Origin: Dactylosporangium vinaceum
Lineage (GTDB): Bacteria > Actinomycetota > Actinomycetes > Mycobacteriales > Micromonosporaceae
Direction: 5' to 3'
Assembly (NCBI RefSeq): GCF_019904175.1
Contig: NZ_CP061913.1
Location: 10,602,001-10,666,000 of the forward strand
DNA length: 64,000 bases
The notes under the pieces were generated by a model. It ran no database searches. It was not told the DNA's origin and saw nothing but the letters and a program-made list of their open reading frames with translations. Positions 41,994 through 55,217 of this stretch are shown piece after piece. Made by a program: the position numbers and the translations under genes. The stretch's first letter is position 1. Each line of letters starts with the position of its first letter.

Positions 41994-42361
41994 CAGCCCG
42001 GTTTGTTGGCGTAGACCGACCGGCGCACGTAGAGCGCGTAGAGCCAGGCCGGCCCGAACACGATCCCGAGCGCGAGCAGCGACCAGTGCAGGAACCCGCC
42101 GGCCAGCAGCGCCACCTGCACGACGAGCCCGGCCGTCCACGCCCAGCCGTGCCGCAGCAGCCCGCAGAGCAGGAAGCACACGACGGCCAGGCCGGCGCAG
42201 ACCCAGATCGCCGCGGTGTTGTCGCCGTGGCCGAGCTTGGCCAGCGGCAGCAGCGCGAGCAGCAGGACGACGCCCTCGACGACCAGGCCGGCCGCCCCCA
42301 CGCCGCGCACGGCCGCGCCCGGGTTCTTCAACCCGGCCGGGCCGCTCACGGGCGCGCTCAT
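41993..42361 (-). CDS. DUF4233 membrane protein
   Basis: A 122-residue protein with four predicted helices (VVEGVVLLLALLPLAKLGHG, AAIWVCAGLAVVCFLLCGLL and two after). DUF4233 genes stand directly after folC in actinobacteria, as here with an ATGA overlap. Function unknown. Confidence 0.9.
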   Translation of the reverse strand: MSAPVSGPAGLKNPGAAVRGVGAAGLVVEGVVLLLALLPLAKLGHGDNTAAIWVCAGLAVVCFLLCGLLRHGWAWTAGLVVQVALLAGGFLHWSLLALGIVFGPAWLYALYVRRSVYANKPG

Positions 42362-43683
42362 CGCTTCAGCAGCCCGCGGGCGTCGGCGACGGTCACGACC
42401 GAGCCGGTGATGAGGATGCCGATGGTGCCGGGGACGGCGTTGTCGCTCTCCGCGAGCTCCACCGCCGCGTCGATCGCGTCGGGCAGGCTCGGTACCACCC
42501 GCACGCGATCGCCCCCGTAGAGCTCCTCGGCGATCACGCCGAGCTGCGCCGCCGACATGGCCCGCGGCGAGCTGTTGCGGGTCACCACGATGCTCTCGGT
42601 GATGGGTTCGAGCAGCTCCAGCATGCCCTCGACGTCCTTGTCGGCCAGGGCCGCGACGACCGCGACGAGCCCGGCGAACGCGAACTCCTCGGTAAGCGCC
42701 CGGACCGTGGCCTGCATCCCGTGCGCGTTGTGGGCGGCGTCGAGCAGGATCGGCGGCGAGTTGCGCACCCGCTCCAGCCGGCCGGGCGACGTCGTCCCGG
42801 CGAAGCCGTCGCGGACCGACTCGGCGTTGAGCGCGCGCTCGGAGCCCGCGCCCAGGAACGCCTCGACCGCCGCCAGCGCGATCGCCGCGTTCTGGGCCTG
42901 GTGCTCGCCGTGCAGGGGCAGGAAGATGCCCTCGTACACCCCGGAGAGCCCCTGCAGCGTGAGGACCTGACCGCCGACGGCCAGCTCGCGGTGCACGACA
43001 CCGAAGTCGCGGCCCTCCCGGGCCAGCGTCGCACCCACTTCCGCGCAGCGCTCCAGGATCGGGCGCATCGCCTCCTCGGGCTGCAGCGCGCAGATCAGCG
43101 TCGAGCCCTTGTGCACGATCCCGGCCTTGGCCCAGGCGATCTCCTCGATCGTGTCACCGAGCCACTCCGTGTGGTCCAGGCCGATCGGCGTGATGACCGT
43201 CGTCAGCGCCTGCAGCACGTTCGTGGAGTCGTCGGCGCCGCCCAGCCCGACCTCGACCACCGCCACGTCGACGGGCGCGTCGGCGAACGCCGCGAACGCC
43301 ATCGCCGTCGTCATGTCGAAGTAGGTGAGCGGCGCGTCGTTGCGGGCGTCGAGGAACTCCGCAAGCGGCTGGACCTCCTCGTACACCTCCACGAACTTGG
43401 CCTCGCTTATCGGCTCGCCCTCGATGCTGATCCGCTCGGTGATGCTCTGCAGGTGAGGGCTCGTGTACCGCCCGGTCCGCAGCCCGTGCGCCCGCAGCAG
43501 CGAGTCGATCATCCGGGCGGTCGAGGTCTTGCCATTGGTACCCGTGAGATGGATCGCCGGATACGCCCGCTGCGGGCTGCCGAGCGAGTCGAGCAGCCCC
43601 TCGATGCGCGACAGGTCGAACACCATCCGGGTGAACCCGCGCGCGTTGAGCTCGCCGTCGACCTCACTGAAAGACCTGGTCAT
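42358..43683 (-). CDS. folC: Folylpolyglutamate/dihydrofolate synthase
   Basis: A 441-residue Mur-ligase-type enzyme that joins dihydropteroate or folates to glutamate. P-loop GTNGKTSTA, then HLQSITERI, ENAAIALAAV-like and the C-terminal domain with DAAHNAHG. Its ATG overlaps the valS stop; valS-folC is a very common order. Confidence 0.95.
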   Translation of the reverse strand: MTRSFSEVDGELNARGFTRMVFDLSRIEGLLDSLGSPQRAYPAIHLTGTNGKTSTARMIDSLLRAHGLRTGRYTSPHLQSITERISIEGEPISEAKFVEVYEEVQPLAEFLDARNDAPLTYFDMTTAMAFAAFADAPVDVAVVEVGLGGADDSTNVLQALTTVITPIGLDHTEWLGDTIEEIAWAKAGIVHKGSTLICALQPEEAMRPILERCAEVGATLAREGRDFGVVHRELAVGGQVLTLQGLSGVYEGIFLPLHGEHQAQNAAIALAAVEAFLGAGSERALNAESVRDGFAGTTSPGRLERVRNSPPILLDAAHNAHGMQATVRALTEEFAFAGLVAVVAALADKDVEGMLELLEPITESIVVTRNSSPRAMSAAQLGVIAEELYGGDRVRVVPSLPDAIDAAVELAESDNAVPGTIGILITGSVVTVADARGLLKR

Positions 43684-46313
43684 TGGAGCGCTTCCAGCTG
43701 CCGGTCGATCCGGACGAGGTCGGCCTCGGCCTTCTCCAGCCGATCCTTGATCTTGGCCACGACGGCCTCCGGTGCCTTGTCGGTGAAGGCCGCGTTGCCG
43801 AGCTTGGCCCGGCACTGCGTGGCCTCCTTCTCGGCCGCCGCCTTGTCCTTGGTCAGCCGGGCCCGCTCGGCGGCCACGTCGATCGTGCCGCGCGTGTCGA
43901 GCTCGACGGTGACCCCCACCCCGACGGCCAGTTTGGCGGTGGCGGTGAAGTCCTCGTCGTTGGGGTCGAGGCGGGCCAGCGACCGGATCAGGCCCTCGTG
44001 GGCGGTCAGCCCGGCCGCGTCCAGGCCCTCCAGCCGGGCCACTACCCGCTGAGCCGGCTTCACACCCTGATCGGCCCGGAACCGGCGCACCTCGGTGACG
44101 ACCTGCTGGAGGCTGGCGACCTCGCGCTCGGCCGCGTCGTCGACGAGCTCCTTGTCCGCGGCCGGCCACTCGGAGCGCAGCAGGGTCGGGCGGCCGGTGA
44201 GCGTCGTCCACAGCTCCTCGGTCACGAACGGCATGATCGGGTGCAGCAGCCGGTGCAGGTTGTCCAGCACGTGCCCGAGCACCCGCCGCGTGCGCGCCTT
44301 GGCCGCCTCGTCGTCGCCGGCGAGCACCGGCTTGGTCAGCTCCAGGTACCAGTCGCAGACGTCGTCCCACGCGAAGTGGTACAGCGTGTCGCAGACCTTG
44401 GCCAGCTCGAACGCCTCGAACTGCTGGTCGACCTCGCCGATGACGTGCTGCAGCCGGGACAGGATCCACCTGTCGACGGTGCTCAGGCCATCGCGACCGT
44501 CCCCTGAGGGCAGGTCGCCCTCGACGGTGGCCCCGCCCGACAGGCCGTAGCGGGTCGCGTTCCACAGCTTGTTGGCGAAGTTGCGGGCGCCCTGCACCCA
44601 CTCCTCGCTGACCGGCACGTCGGCGCCGGGGTTGGCCCCGCGCAGCAGCGTGAACCGGGTGGCGTCGGCGCCGAAGCGCTCGATCCAGTCGAGCGGGTCG
44701 ACGACGTTGCCGAACGACTTCGACATCTTCTTGCCGTACTGGTCGCGCACCATGCCGTGCAGCATCACCACGTCGAAGGGCTGGCGGCCCTCCATCGCGT
44801 AGAGGCCGAACATCATCATGCGGGCGACCCAGAAGAACAGGATGTCGTACCCCGTGACGAGCACACTCGTCGGATAGAACTTGGCGAGGTCCGGCGTCCG
44901 GTCGGGCCAGCCGAGCGTCGAGAACGGCCACAGCGCCGAGCTGAACCACGTGTCGAGCACGTCGGCGTCCTGCACCCAGCCGTCGCCGGTCGGGGCCGCC
45001 TCGTCGGGGCCGACGCACACGACCTCGCCGTTCGGGCCGTACCACACCGGAATCCGGTGACCCCACCACAGCTGCCGGGAAATGCACCAGTCGTGCATGT
45101 TGTCGACCCAGCCGAAGTACCGCTTCGTCAGCTCCGGCGGCTCGACCCGGACCCGCCCGTCGCGCACCGCGTCACCGGCCGCCTTCGCGAGCGGCTCCGT
45201 CCGCACGAACCACTGCAGCGACAGCCGCGGCTCGACGGTGGTGCCGCAGCGCGAGCAGTGCCCGACGGCGTGCACGTAGGGCCGCTTCTCGGCGACGATC
45301 CGGCCCTCTTCGCGCAGCGCCGCCACGACCGCCGGGCGCGCCTCGAACCGGTCCAGGCCCAGGAACGGCCCGTGCGCGGTGATCACGCCATGCTCGTCCA
45401 TCACGGTCAGGCTCGGCAGGTCGTGGCGCTGGCCGATCTCGAAGTCGTTGGGGTCGTGGGCCGGCGTGACCTTCACCGCGCCGGTGCCGAACGCCGGGTC
45501 CACGTGCGTGTCGGCGACGATCGGGATGCGCCGCCCGGTCAGCGGGAGCTCGACCTCGGTGCCGATCAGGTGCTGGTAGCGCTCGTCGTCCGGGTGTACC
45601 GCGACAGCGGTGTCGCCGAGCATGGTCTCGGCCCGCGTGGTGGCGACCACGATCGCGTTGTCGCCGTCGCCGTAGCGGATCGACACGAGCTCGCCGTCGT
45701 CGTCCGAGTGCTCGACCTCGATGTCCGACAGCGCCGTCAGGCACCGCGGGCACCAGTTGATGATCCGCTCCGCCCGGTAGATGAGCCCGTCGTCGTACAG
45801 CCGCTTGAAGATCGTGATGACGGCCCGGGACAGCCCCTCGTCCATGGTGAACCGCTCACGGCTCCAGTCCACGGAGTCGCCGAGCCGGGTCATCTGGCCC
45901 AGGATCTTGCCGCCGGACTCGGCCTTCCACTGCCACACGCGCTCGACGAACGGCTCGCGGCCCAGGTCGTGCCGGGACTGCCCGGCCCCGGCCAGCTGGC
46001 GCTCGACCACGTTCTGGGTGGCGATGCCGGCGTGGTCCATGCCCGGCAGCCACAGCGCCTCGTAGCCCTGCATCCGCTTACGGCGCGTGAGGGCGTCCTG
46101 GATCGAGTGGTCGAGGGCGTGGCCGATGTGGAGCGAGCCGGTGACGTTCGGCGGCGGCAATACGATCGAGAACGGCGGCTTGTCGCTTTCCGCGTCCGCC
46201 TTGAACAGACCGTCGGCTACCCATTGCTCATACCGCCGCTGCTCGACCTCGCCGGGAGCGTACTGAGCCGAGAGCGCCGAGGTTGCCTGCCCCGCGCGTG
46301 GAGTATCCGTCAC
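43680..46313 (-). CDS. valS: Valyl-tRNA synthetase
   Basis: An 877-residue class I enzyme: PPNVTGSLHIGHAL (HIGH), an editing domain, KKMSKSFGN near residue 525, an anticodon-binding domain and a C-terminal coiled-coil tRNA arm (LTKDKAAAEKEATQCRAKL). A TAGACT -10 hexamer ends 6 nt before the GTG at 46313, so the mRNA is probably leaderless and this start is favoured over the TTG at 46319. Confidence 0.95.
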   Translation of the reverse strand: MTDTPRAGQATSALSAQYAPGEVEQRRYEQWVADGLFKADAESDKPPFSIVLPPPNVTGSLHIGHALDHSIQDALTRRKRMQGYEALWLPGMDHAGIATQNVVERQLAGAGQSRHDLGREPFVERVWQWKAESGGKILGQMTRLGDSVDWSRERFTMDEGLSRAVITIFKRLYDDGLIYRAERIINWCPRCLTALSDIEVEHSDDDGELVSIRYGDGDNAIVVATTRAETMLGDTAVAVHPDDERYQHLIGTEVELPLTGRRIPIVADTHVDPAFGTGAVKVTPAHDPNDFEIGQRHDLPSLTVMDEHGVITAHGPFLGLDRFEARPAVVAALREEGRIVAEKRPYVHAVGHCSRCGTTVEPRLSLQWFVRTEPLAKAAGDAVRDGRVRVEPPELTKRYFGWVDNMHDWCISRQLWWGHRIPVWYGPNGEVVCVGPDEAAPTGDGWVQDADVLDTWFSSALWPFSTLGWPDRTPDLAKFYPTSVLVTGYDILFFWVARMMMFGLYAMEGRQPFDVVMLHGMVRDQYGKKMSKSFGNVVDPLDWIERFGADATRFTLLRGANPGADVPVSEEWVQGARNFANKLWNATRYGLSGGATVEGDLPSGDGRDGLSTVDRWILSRLQHVIGEVDQQFEAFELAKVCDTLYHFAWDDVCDWYLELTKPVLAGDDEAAKARTRRVLGHVLDNLHRLLHPIMPFVTEELWTTLTGRPTLLRSEWPAADKELVDDAAEREVASLQQVVTEVRRFRADQGVKPAQRVVARLEGLDAAGLTAHEGLIRSLARLDPNDEDFTATAKLAVGVGVTVELDTRGTIDVAAERARLTKDKAAAEKEATQCRAKLGNAAFTDKAPEAVVAKIKDRLEKAEADLVRIDRQLEALQ

Positions 46314-46319
46314 ACGCAA

Positions 46320-46325
46320 AGTCTA
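46320..46325 (-). promoter_or_regulatory. valS -10 hexamer, leaderless start
   Basis: TAGACT on the minus strand, 6 nt before the valS GTG, which would place the start of transcription on or next to the start codon. No ribosome site precedes the GTG. Confidence 0.45.
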
Positions 46326-46386
46326 GAACTGTCGCACAGGGGGTCTACGCTCGCCATTGCCCCTACACTCAGGAGACTGATCGACG

Positions 46387-47286
46387 GTGACCTACGCGCC
46401 GCAGAACCCGGATGACGAGCCGCGCTCCGAGCCGTTCCGGCCGATGTCGTACGACCTCGCTCCGGAGTATGGGACACCGCCCCCGCCGTCCTACGGCCAG
46501 CAGCCACCGCCGCCGCCTCAGCCGTCGTACGGGCAGCAGCCACCGCCGCCACCTCAGCCGTCCTACGGGCCGCCGCCGGTCGCCCCACCGCCTTATGGAC
46601 AGCCCGCGTACGCGCCGCCGGCCTACCCGCAGCCCCCCGTGCCGCCTCCGGTCGGGCCGCCGCTCGGCTACACGCCCGCCCCGCCGCCGAAGAAGGGCAA
46701 GGGCCTCAAAATCACGCTGAGCGTGATCGGCGGCGTGTTCCTGGTCTGCGCGATAGTCGCGTGCGTGGCGTTCTACCCGATCTTCCGCGACGCCGGCGCC
46801 CACGTGAGCGCCCCGCCGACGCTGCCCGGCGGCCTGACCAAGCAGGACAGTCCCCAGTCCGACGCGCTCAAGTCGAGCATGGAGTCGGACCTGCGCGGCA
46901 GCGTCGACAGCGTCGACGAGATCGAGACCGGGGTGTACGGCAACAAGGACGACTCCGACCCGACCCACATGGTGATCCTGGTCGCCGCGACGGGCACCTT
47001 CTTCTCGCCGGGCACGCAGGTCGACGCCGCGTTCAAGGGCTTCGGCAGCGGCCAGGGCCTGACGAGCGTCAGCTCCCCGCAGGAGTACGACGCCGGCAAG
47101 TTGGGCGGGACGCTGAAGTGCGGAAGTTCCGAATACAGCCTCGGCACCGGTACCGCCCTGCAGATGTCCATGTGCGCCTGGTCAGACCACGGCAGCGTCG
47201 GCATCGTGCTCTTCATGGGCCGCTCGGTCTCCGAGGCGTCGACTCAGATCGTCGCCATCCGCGAGGCCGTGCAGACGCGCAGTTGA
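46387..47286 (+). CDS. Single-span Pro-rich membrane protein, paralogue 2
   Basis: A 299-residue protein. The N-terminus is Pro-rich, with a repeated 12-residue unit SYGQQPPPPPQP, then a Lys-rich stop and one helix (about 108-127, LSVIGGVFLVCAIVA). The extracytoplasmic part ends in LKCGSSEYSLGT, then CAWSDHG and a C-terminal helix. The block from about 180 onward matches the proteins at 29405 and 47363. GTG start. Function unknown. Confidence 0.86.
   Translation: MTYAPQNPDDEPRSEPFRPMSYDLAPEYGTPPPPSYGQQPPPPPQPSYGQQPPPPPQPSYGPPPVAPPPYGQPAYAPPAYPQPPVPPPVGPPLGYTPAPPPKKGKGLKITLSVIGGVFLVCAIVACVAFYPIFRDAGAHVSAPPTLPGGLTKQDSPQSDALKSSMESDLRGSVDSVDEIETGVYGNKDDSDPTHMVILVAATGTFFSPGTQVDAAFKGFGSGQGLTSVSSPQEYDAGKLGGTLKCGSSEYSLGTGTALQMSMCAWSDHGSVGIVLFMGRSVSEASTQIVAIREAVQTRS
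46489..46570 (+). repeat. 36 bp tandem coding repeat
   Basis: Two full and one partial copy of a 36 bp unit (12 codons) encoding the Pro/Gln-rich SYGQQPPPPPQP. Such in-frame repeats can change copy number between strains. Confidence 0.7.
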
Positions 47287-47306
47287 GTTGAGTTTCGGTT
47301 GCTGTT

Positions 47307-47334
47307 GGACGGGGGTGCTCCGGCGCCCCCGTCC
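47307..47334 (+). terminator. Terminator after paralogue 2
   Basis: GGACGGGGGTGC pairs with GCGCCCCCGTCC (12 bp, one wobble) around a 4 nt loop, then GGCTTTG. It separates the two paralogues. Confidence 0.75.
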
Positions 47335-47362
47335 GGCTTTGCGGATCAGCTAGAGTGCGCCG

Positions 47363-48004
47363 ATGGTCGACCCCAACGGCGGTCCCGCCGGCCTGTACTT
47401 CGAAGACGACGACGATGACGCCCAGGACGACGCTCCGGCGACCCGCCTGCCGATCAAGAAGATCGCGATCGTCGCCGGCTCGGTCGCGGGCGCGGCCCTG
47501 CTCATCTCCGGCATCTTCTACGGACCCACGGTCTTCCGGGTCCTGGGCCAGAGCGACACCGAGATCAAGTCCCCCGACAAGGTCGGTTCGTTCGTCCTGG
47601 ACAAGAGCGACGGCGCCAAGAACACCAGCGAGTACATCCGCGACGCCATCGCCTCCGAGGTGAGCCTGGACAACAGCGTGGGCCTCATCTACCGCGACGG
47701 CGGCACCGACGCCATCCTCGTGGCCGGCACCGCCCGCATCTGGCAGCCGGACGACGTCCTGAGCGACGCCTTCAGCACGGTCACCGACGACTCCGGCGGT
47801 GTGAAGGATGCCAGGGACGTCGACGCGGGCCCGCTGGGCGGCACGATGCGCTGCGGCACCACCAAGGTCGACGAGTCGACGCTGACGGTGTGCGGCTGGG
47901 TGGACAACGGCTCACTGGGTGTCGCCCTGTTCTCCAACCGCGGCGTCCCCGAGTCCGCCCAGTCGATGCTGGCGCTGCGCAGTGCGGTGGAGCACCGAAA
48001 CTAG
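47363..48004 (+). CDS. Single-span membrane protein, paralogue 3
   Basis: A 213-residue protein with a short acidic N-terminus (EDDDDDAQDD), one helix (about 35-52, IVAGSVAGAALLISG) and an outside domain with LGGTMRCGTTKVDESTLTVCGWVDNG near the end. It shares the C-terminal block of its neighbour but lacks the Pro-rich N-terminus. Two paralogues side by side suggest local duplication. ATG at 47363. Confidence 0.86.
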   Translation: MVDPNGGPAGLYFEDDDDDAQDDAPATRLPIKKIAIVAGSVAGAALLISGIFYGPTVFRVLGQSDTEIKSPDKVGSFVLDKSDGAKNTSEYIRDAIASEVSLDNSVGLIYRDGGTDAILVAGTARIWQPDDVLSDAFSTVTDDSGGVKDARDVDAGPLGGTMRCGTTKVDESTLTVCGWVDNGSLGVALFSNRGVPESAQSMLALRSAVEHRN

Positions 48005-48021
48005 ACATCGCTGGCTCAGAG

Positions 48022-48051
48022 GGCCGCGCGGACTGCTTGGACCGCGCGGCC
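48022..48051 (+). terminator. Terminator after paralogue 3
   Basis: GGCCGCGCGG pairs with CCGCGCGGCC, 10 bp, then CTTTCC. Confidence 0.75.
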
Positions 48052-48144
48052 TTTCCATGCGCCAGCTCGCCGGCGACAGAGCCACTCCACGCGTTTTCCA
48101 TGCCGTGGCGGCGTCTACGTTTGCTGCTCCTGAACGCAGAAACG

Positions 48145-48180
48145 CCTCAGGGGCCCACCGCAATCGGTGAGCCCCTGAGG
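48145..48180 (-). terminator. rRNA operon terminator
   Basis: CCTCAGGGGC (48145-48154) pairs with GCCCCTGAGG (48171-48180), with an inner CACCG/CGGTG, just beyond the 5S gene on the minus strand. Confidence 0.85.
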
Positions 48181-48189
48181 GGAAAAATT

Positions 48190-48305
48190 GTCCGGCGGCG
48201 TCCTACTCTCCCACACTCTCGCGGGTGCAGTACCATCGGCGCTGGAGGGCTTAGCTTCCGGGTTCGGAATGGGACCGGGCGTTTCCCCTCCGCTATGGCC
48301 GCCGT
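48190..48305 (-). rRNA. rrf: 5S ribosomal RNA
   Basis: On the minus strand it reads GGCGGCCATAGCGGAGGGGA near the 5' end, the usual CCGATGGTACTGC in the middle, and ends in a GCCGCCGGAC arm that pairs with the 5' end. About 116 nt; last gene of the operon. Confidence 0.93.
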
Positions 48306-48429
48306 AACACTATGAACCTGTCAACCCCCGCACACCACCACAACCAGGGTTTCCCCGGCTCAGTGGGTGCGATCTGGTATTGGTTCAGAATCACACAGTG
48401 GATGCAAAGCAGTCTCTACAACTCGAAGT

Positions 48430-51540
<3,111 letters not shown>

Positions 51541-51901
51541 CACAAAGCAATAAAGATGCTCGCATCCACTGTGCAATTCTCAACCAACACCAGAACCCAC
51601 ACCGTCGTATCAGCCCAAGCCTTCGACATTCACATATCGTGGTCCTTGAACCGGTGCAGATCTCGTCTGAAACCAACCAACCACGTCACCGCGCTGATTG
51701 TTTCAGGACCCAACAGGGTGCCTATACGATCGCCACGAACCGCATACCAGAACCATTTCCACTCCAACCTCTCACGAGGCCGGCTGTACTCGATTCCGGG
51801 ACCGTTGTCCGCAGGACCTTCGCCAGTGTCTCCGCCATTGAGCACCCCACCACCACATTCGGGCGGTGCGGGCTCCTTGCAGGCTTTCGCCTGAAGGTGC
51901 T

Positions 51902-53421
<1,520 letters not shown>

Positions 53422-53540
53422 AAATCTGCGTTGGTGAATCAATCACCCGGCAACAAACTAGTTGTCACCAAAGGAATCCCAGACACACACTCCACATGTG
53501 GAGCCCATGCCACGGGGTAAATTTCAATTGGCACTGGCTT

Positions 53541-53575
53541 AACAAGCACCCTGTTGAGTTCTCAAACAACCAACA
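53541..53575 (-). promoter_or_regulatory. rRNA leader box (boxA-like)
   Basis: On the minus strand TGTTTGAGAACTCAACAGGG, the typical actinobacterial rRNA leader element for antitermination and RNase III processing, about 120 nt before 16S. Confidence 0.6.
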
Positions 53576-53628
53576 CACACCGCTGAGTCTCGCGATCGCT
53601 CGCTTGCCTCATCCGGGGCAACTTCTCT

Positions 53629-53656
53629 ACTTTACCAGGTCGCTTCCAGTTGTCAA
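53629..53656 (-). promoter_or_regulatory. rRNA promoter P1
   Basis: TTGACA, 16 bp, TAAAGT, followed by AGAGAAG. It is the promoter nearest 16S, about 210 nt upstream. Confidence 0.8.
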
Positions 53657-53807
53657 GACCGTTTCCGATCTCTTTACTTTCAGCGGCTTTTCCCGAGCAT
53701 ACCAAGTACACCGTTTCCGGTGATCTTGTTTCGGGAGATCCGTTCGCACCGACCGGCAGTGGAGCTTGTCGCTCGTCTTGCCCGCCCGGCTCGCGTCCGG
53801 CTTGTCT

Positions 53808-53835
53808 ACTTTACCAGCTCGGTTCGTTCTGTCAA
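53808..53835 (-). promoter_or_regulatory. rRNA promoter P2
   Basis: TTGACA, 16 bp, TAAAGT, followed by AGACAAG. Same spacing and near-identical -10 flank (CTGGTAAAGTAGA) as P1, so the two probably arose by duplication. Confidence 0.8.
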
Positions 53836-53976
53836 GTCCGCGTTTTCCGCTTTCTGACTTCCCTTACCGCTCTCCCCGCACAGCTCATCCGCGCCGTTTC
53901 CGGCGCCAGATCTGCTCGGGGATTCGGTAGGCCGGCCAGCTCTTGCGAGCTCGCCCGGTTCCCTACCGGCTGGAGT

Positions 53977-54005
53977 ACCTTACCTGGTCGGCTTCGCGTT
54001 CGCAA
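53977..54005 (-). promoter_or_regulatory. rRNA promoter P3 (candidate)
   Basis: TTGCGA, 17 bp, TAAGGT. The -35 is weaker than those of P1 and P2; the -10 is related. Confidence 0.5.
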
Positions 54006-54080
54006 ATCGCTTCCCGCACCACCCTGGAGGTACCAATCCGACGAACCGGGCGTTTCCGCCCACCCCCTCGGACTTGGAGA

Positions 54081-54109
54081 ACCTTACGGAGGCCCGCAGC
54101 GAGAGTCAA
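54081..54109 (-). promoter_or_regulatory. rRNA promoter P4
   Basis: TTGACT, 17 bp, TAAGGT. Good match; the furthest from 16S. Confidence 0.65.
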
Positions 54110-54405
54110 ATCGCCTGTACAGACGGGTTATCCCGCCGTTTGGCGAACCAGCCGATGGGTGCCGCGCGCCTCCGGAGACCCCGAGCTCCCCACGGCCGCC
54201 GCCCCCGCACGACAAAACCCACGCCGGTCATAGAGCTCCCCCTCGCAACGGAGCCGCTCCCCGACGGAGCGCCGACTTGCCGGCGCGAGCGCGGCTGCCC
54301 GACGTGCGCCCGGTCGAGCGACGCGGCTGCGGTTGCGCGGCTGGAGCGCTCCCCTTGGGAACGCCCTCTCGGTGACTGGGATTCGCCGGCTCTGGCGGTG
54401 CGCCT
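54110..54405. other. Region between rRNA promoters and the nitrilase gene
   Basis: About 300 bp upstream of P4 and downstream of the nitrilase stop. Several open frames run through it but none has a recognisable product or start signal. I see nothing further in it. Confidence 0.6.
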
Positions 54406-55200
54406 CTAGAGGCGGCGGTTGGCGAGGCTCGGGAGCGTCTCGCGGATCTCGGCCAGGCGCTCGAGATCGAGTTCGGCGAAGGTCACGCCGGGGATGTCGG
54501 GGGCCTGGGCGATGACGGTTCCCCACGGGTCGACCACCATGCTGCGGCCGAAGCAGGTGCGGTCGGGATCGTGGTTGCCGATCTGTCCGGCCGCGAGCAC
54601 GTAACACTGGTTTTCGATGGCTCGCGCGCGGAGCAGGACCTCCCAGTGGTCCCGGCCCGTGTGGAGCATGAACGCCGCCGGCACGACGAGGACCGTGGCG
54701 CCGTCGATGGCCAGCTGGCGGTACAACTCAGGAAATCGCAGGTCGTAACAGATCGACAGGCCCAGCCGGATCCGCTCGACATCGACACTGCTCGTCGCGG
54801 CGCCGGGCGCGACGGTCGCTGATTCGCGGTACGAGACGCGGCCGGGGATCTCCACGTCATAGAGGTGGATCTTTCGATAGGTCGCGGCGAGCGCGCCCGA
54901 TCGATCGAAGACGAGCGTTGTGTTGTAGGTGTGCTCGGGGTCGGGTCCGGTCTCGTGGAAGGAGCCGGCGTGGACCCACATCCCGAGTTCGCGCGCGGCG
55001 TCGGCGAAGAACGTGCCGAACTCGCCGTCGACGGACTCGGGTGCGGGAGCCGTGTGGGCCCGCCCGAGGTAGTCCACGTACTCAGGGAGCACCGCAATGT
55101 CCGCTCCCCCGTCGGCAGCCCGCTGGAGGAGGTTTCGGGCCGCCTTGAGGTTCTCAGCCCGGTCGTCGCGCGCATTGAGCTGACATACGGCAACCCGCAT
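54406..55200 (-). CDS. Nitrilase/amidase family hydrolase
   Basis: A 264-residue C-N hydrolase with the catalytic triad Glu 40 (LPEY), Lys 110 (TYRKIHLYD) and Cys 151 (SICYDLRFPELY). The family includes omega-amidase and Nit2-type deaminated-glutathione amidases, and this size fits. It lies beside clpX as in many actinobacteria. The substrate is not certain. Confidence 0.92.
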   Translation of the reverse strand: MRVAVCQLNARDDRAENLKAARNLLQRAADGGADIAVLPEYVDYLGRAHTAPAPESVDGEFGTFFADAARELGMWVHAGSFHETGPDPEHTYNTTLVFDRSGALAATYRKIHLYDVEIPGRVSYRESATVAPGAATSSVDVERIRLGLSICYDLRFPELYRQLAIDGATVLVVPAAFMLHTGRDHWEVLLRARAIENQCYVLAAGQIGNHDPDRTCFGRSMVVDPWGTVIAQAPDIPGVTFAELDLERLAEIRETLPSLANRRL

Positions 55201-55217
55201 CCCGGCACTCCATCAGG

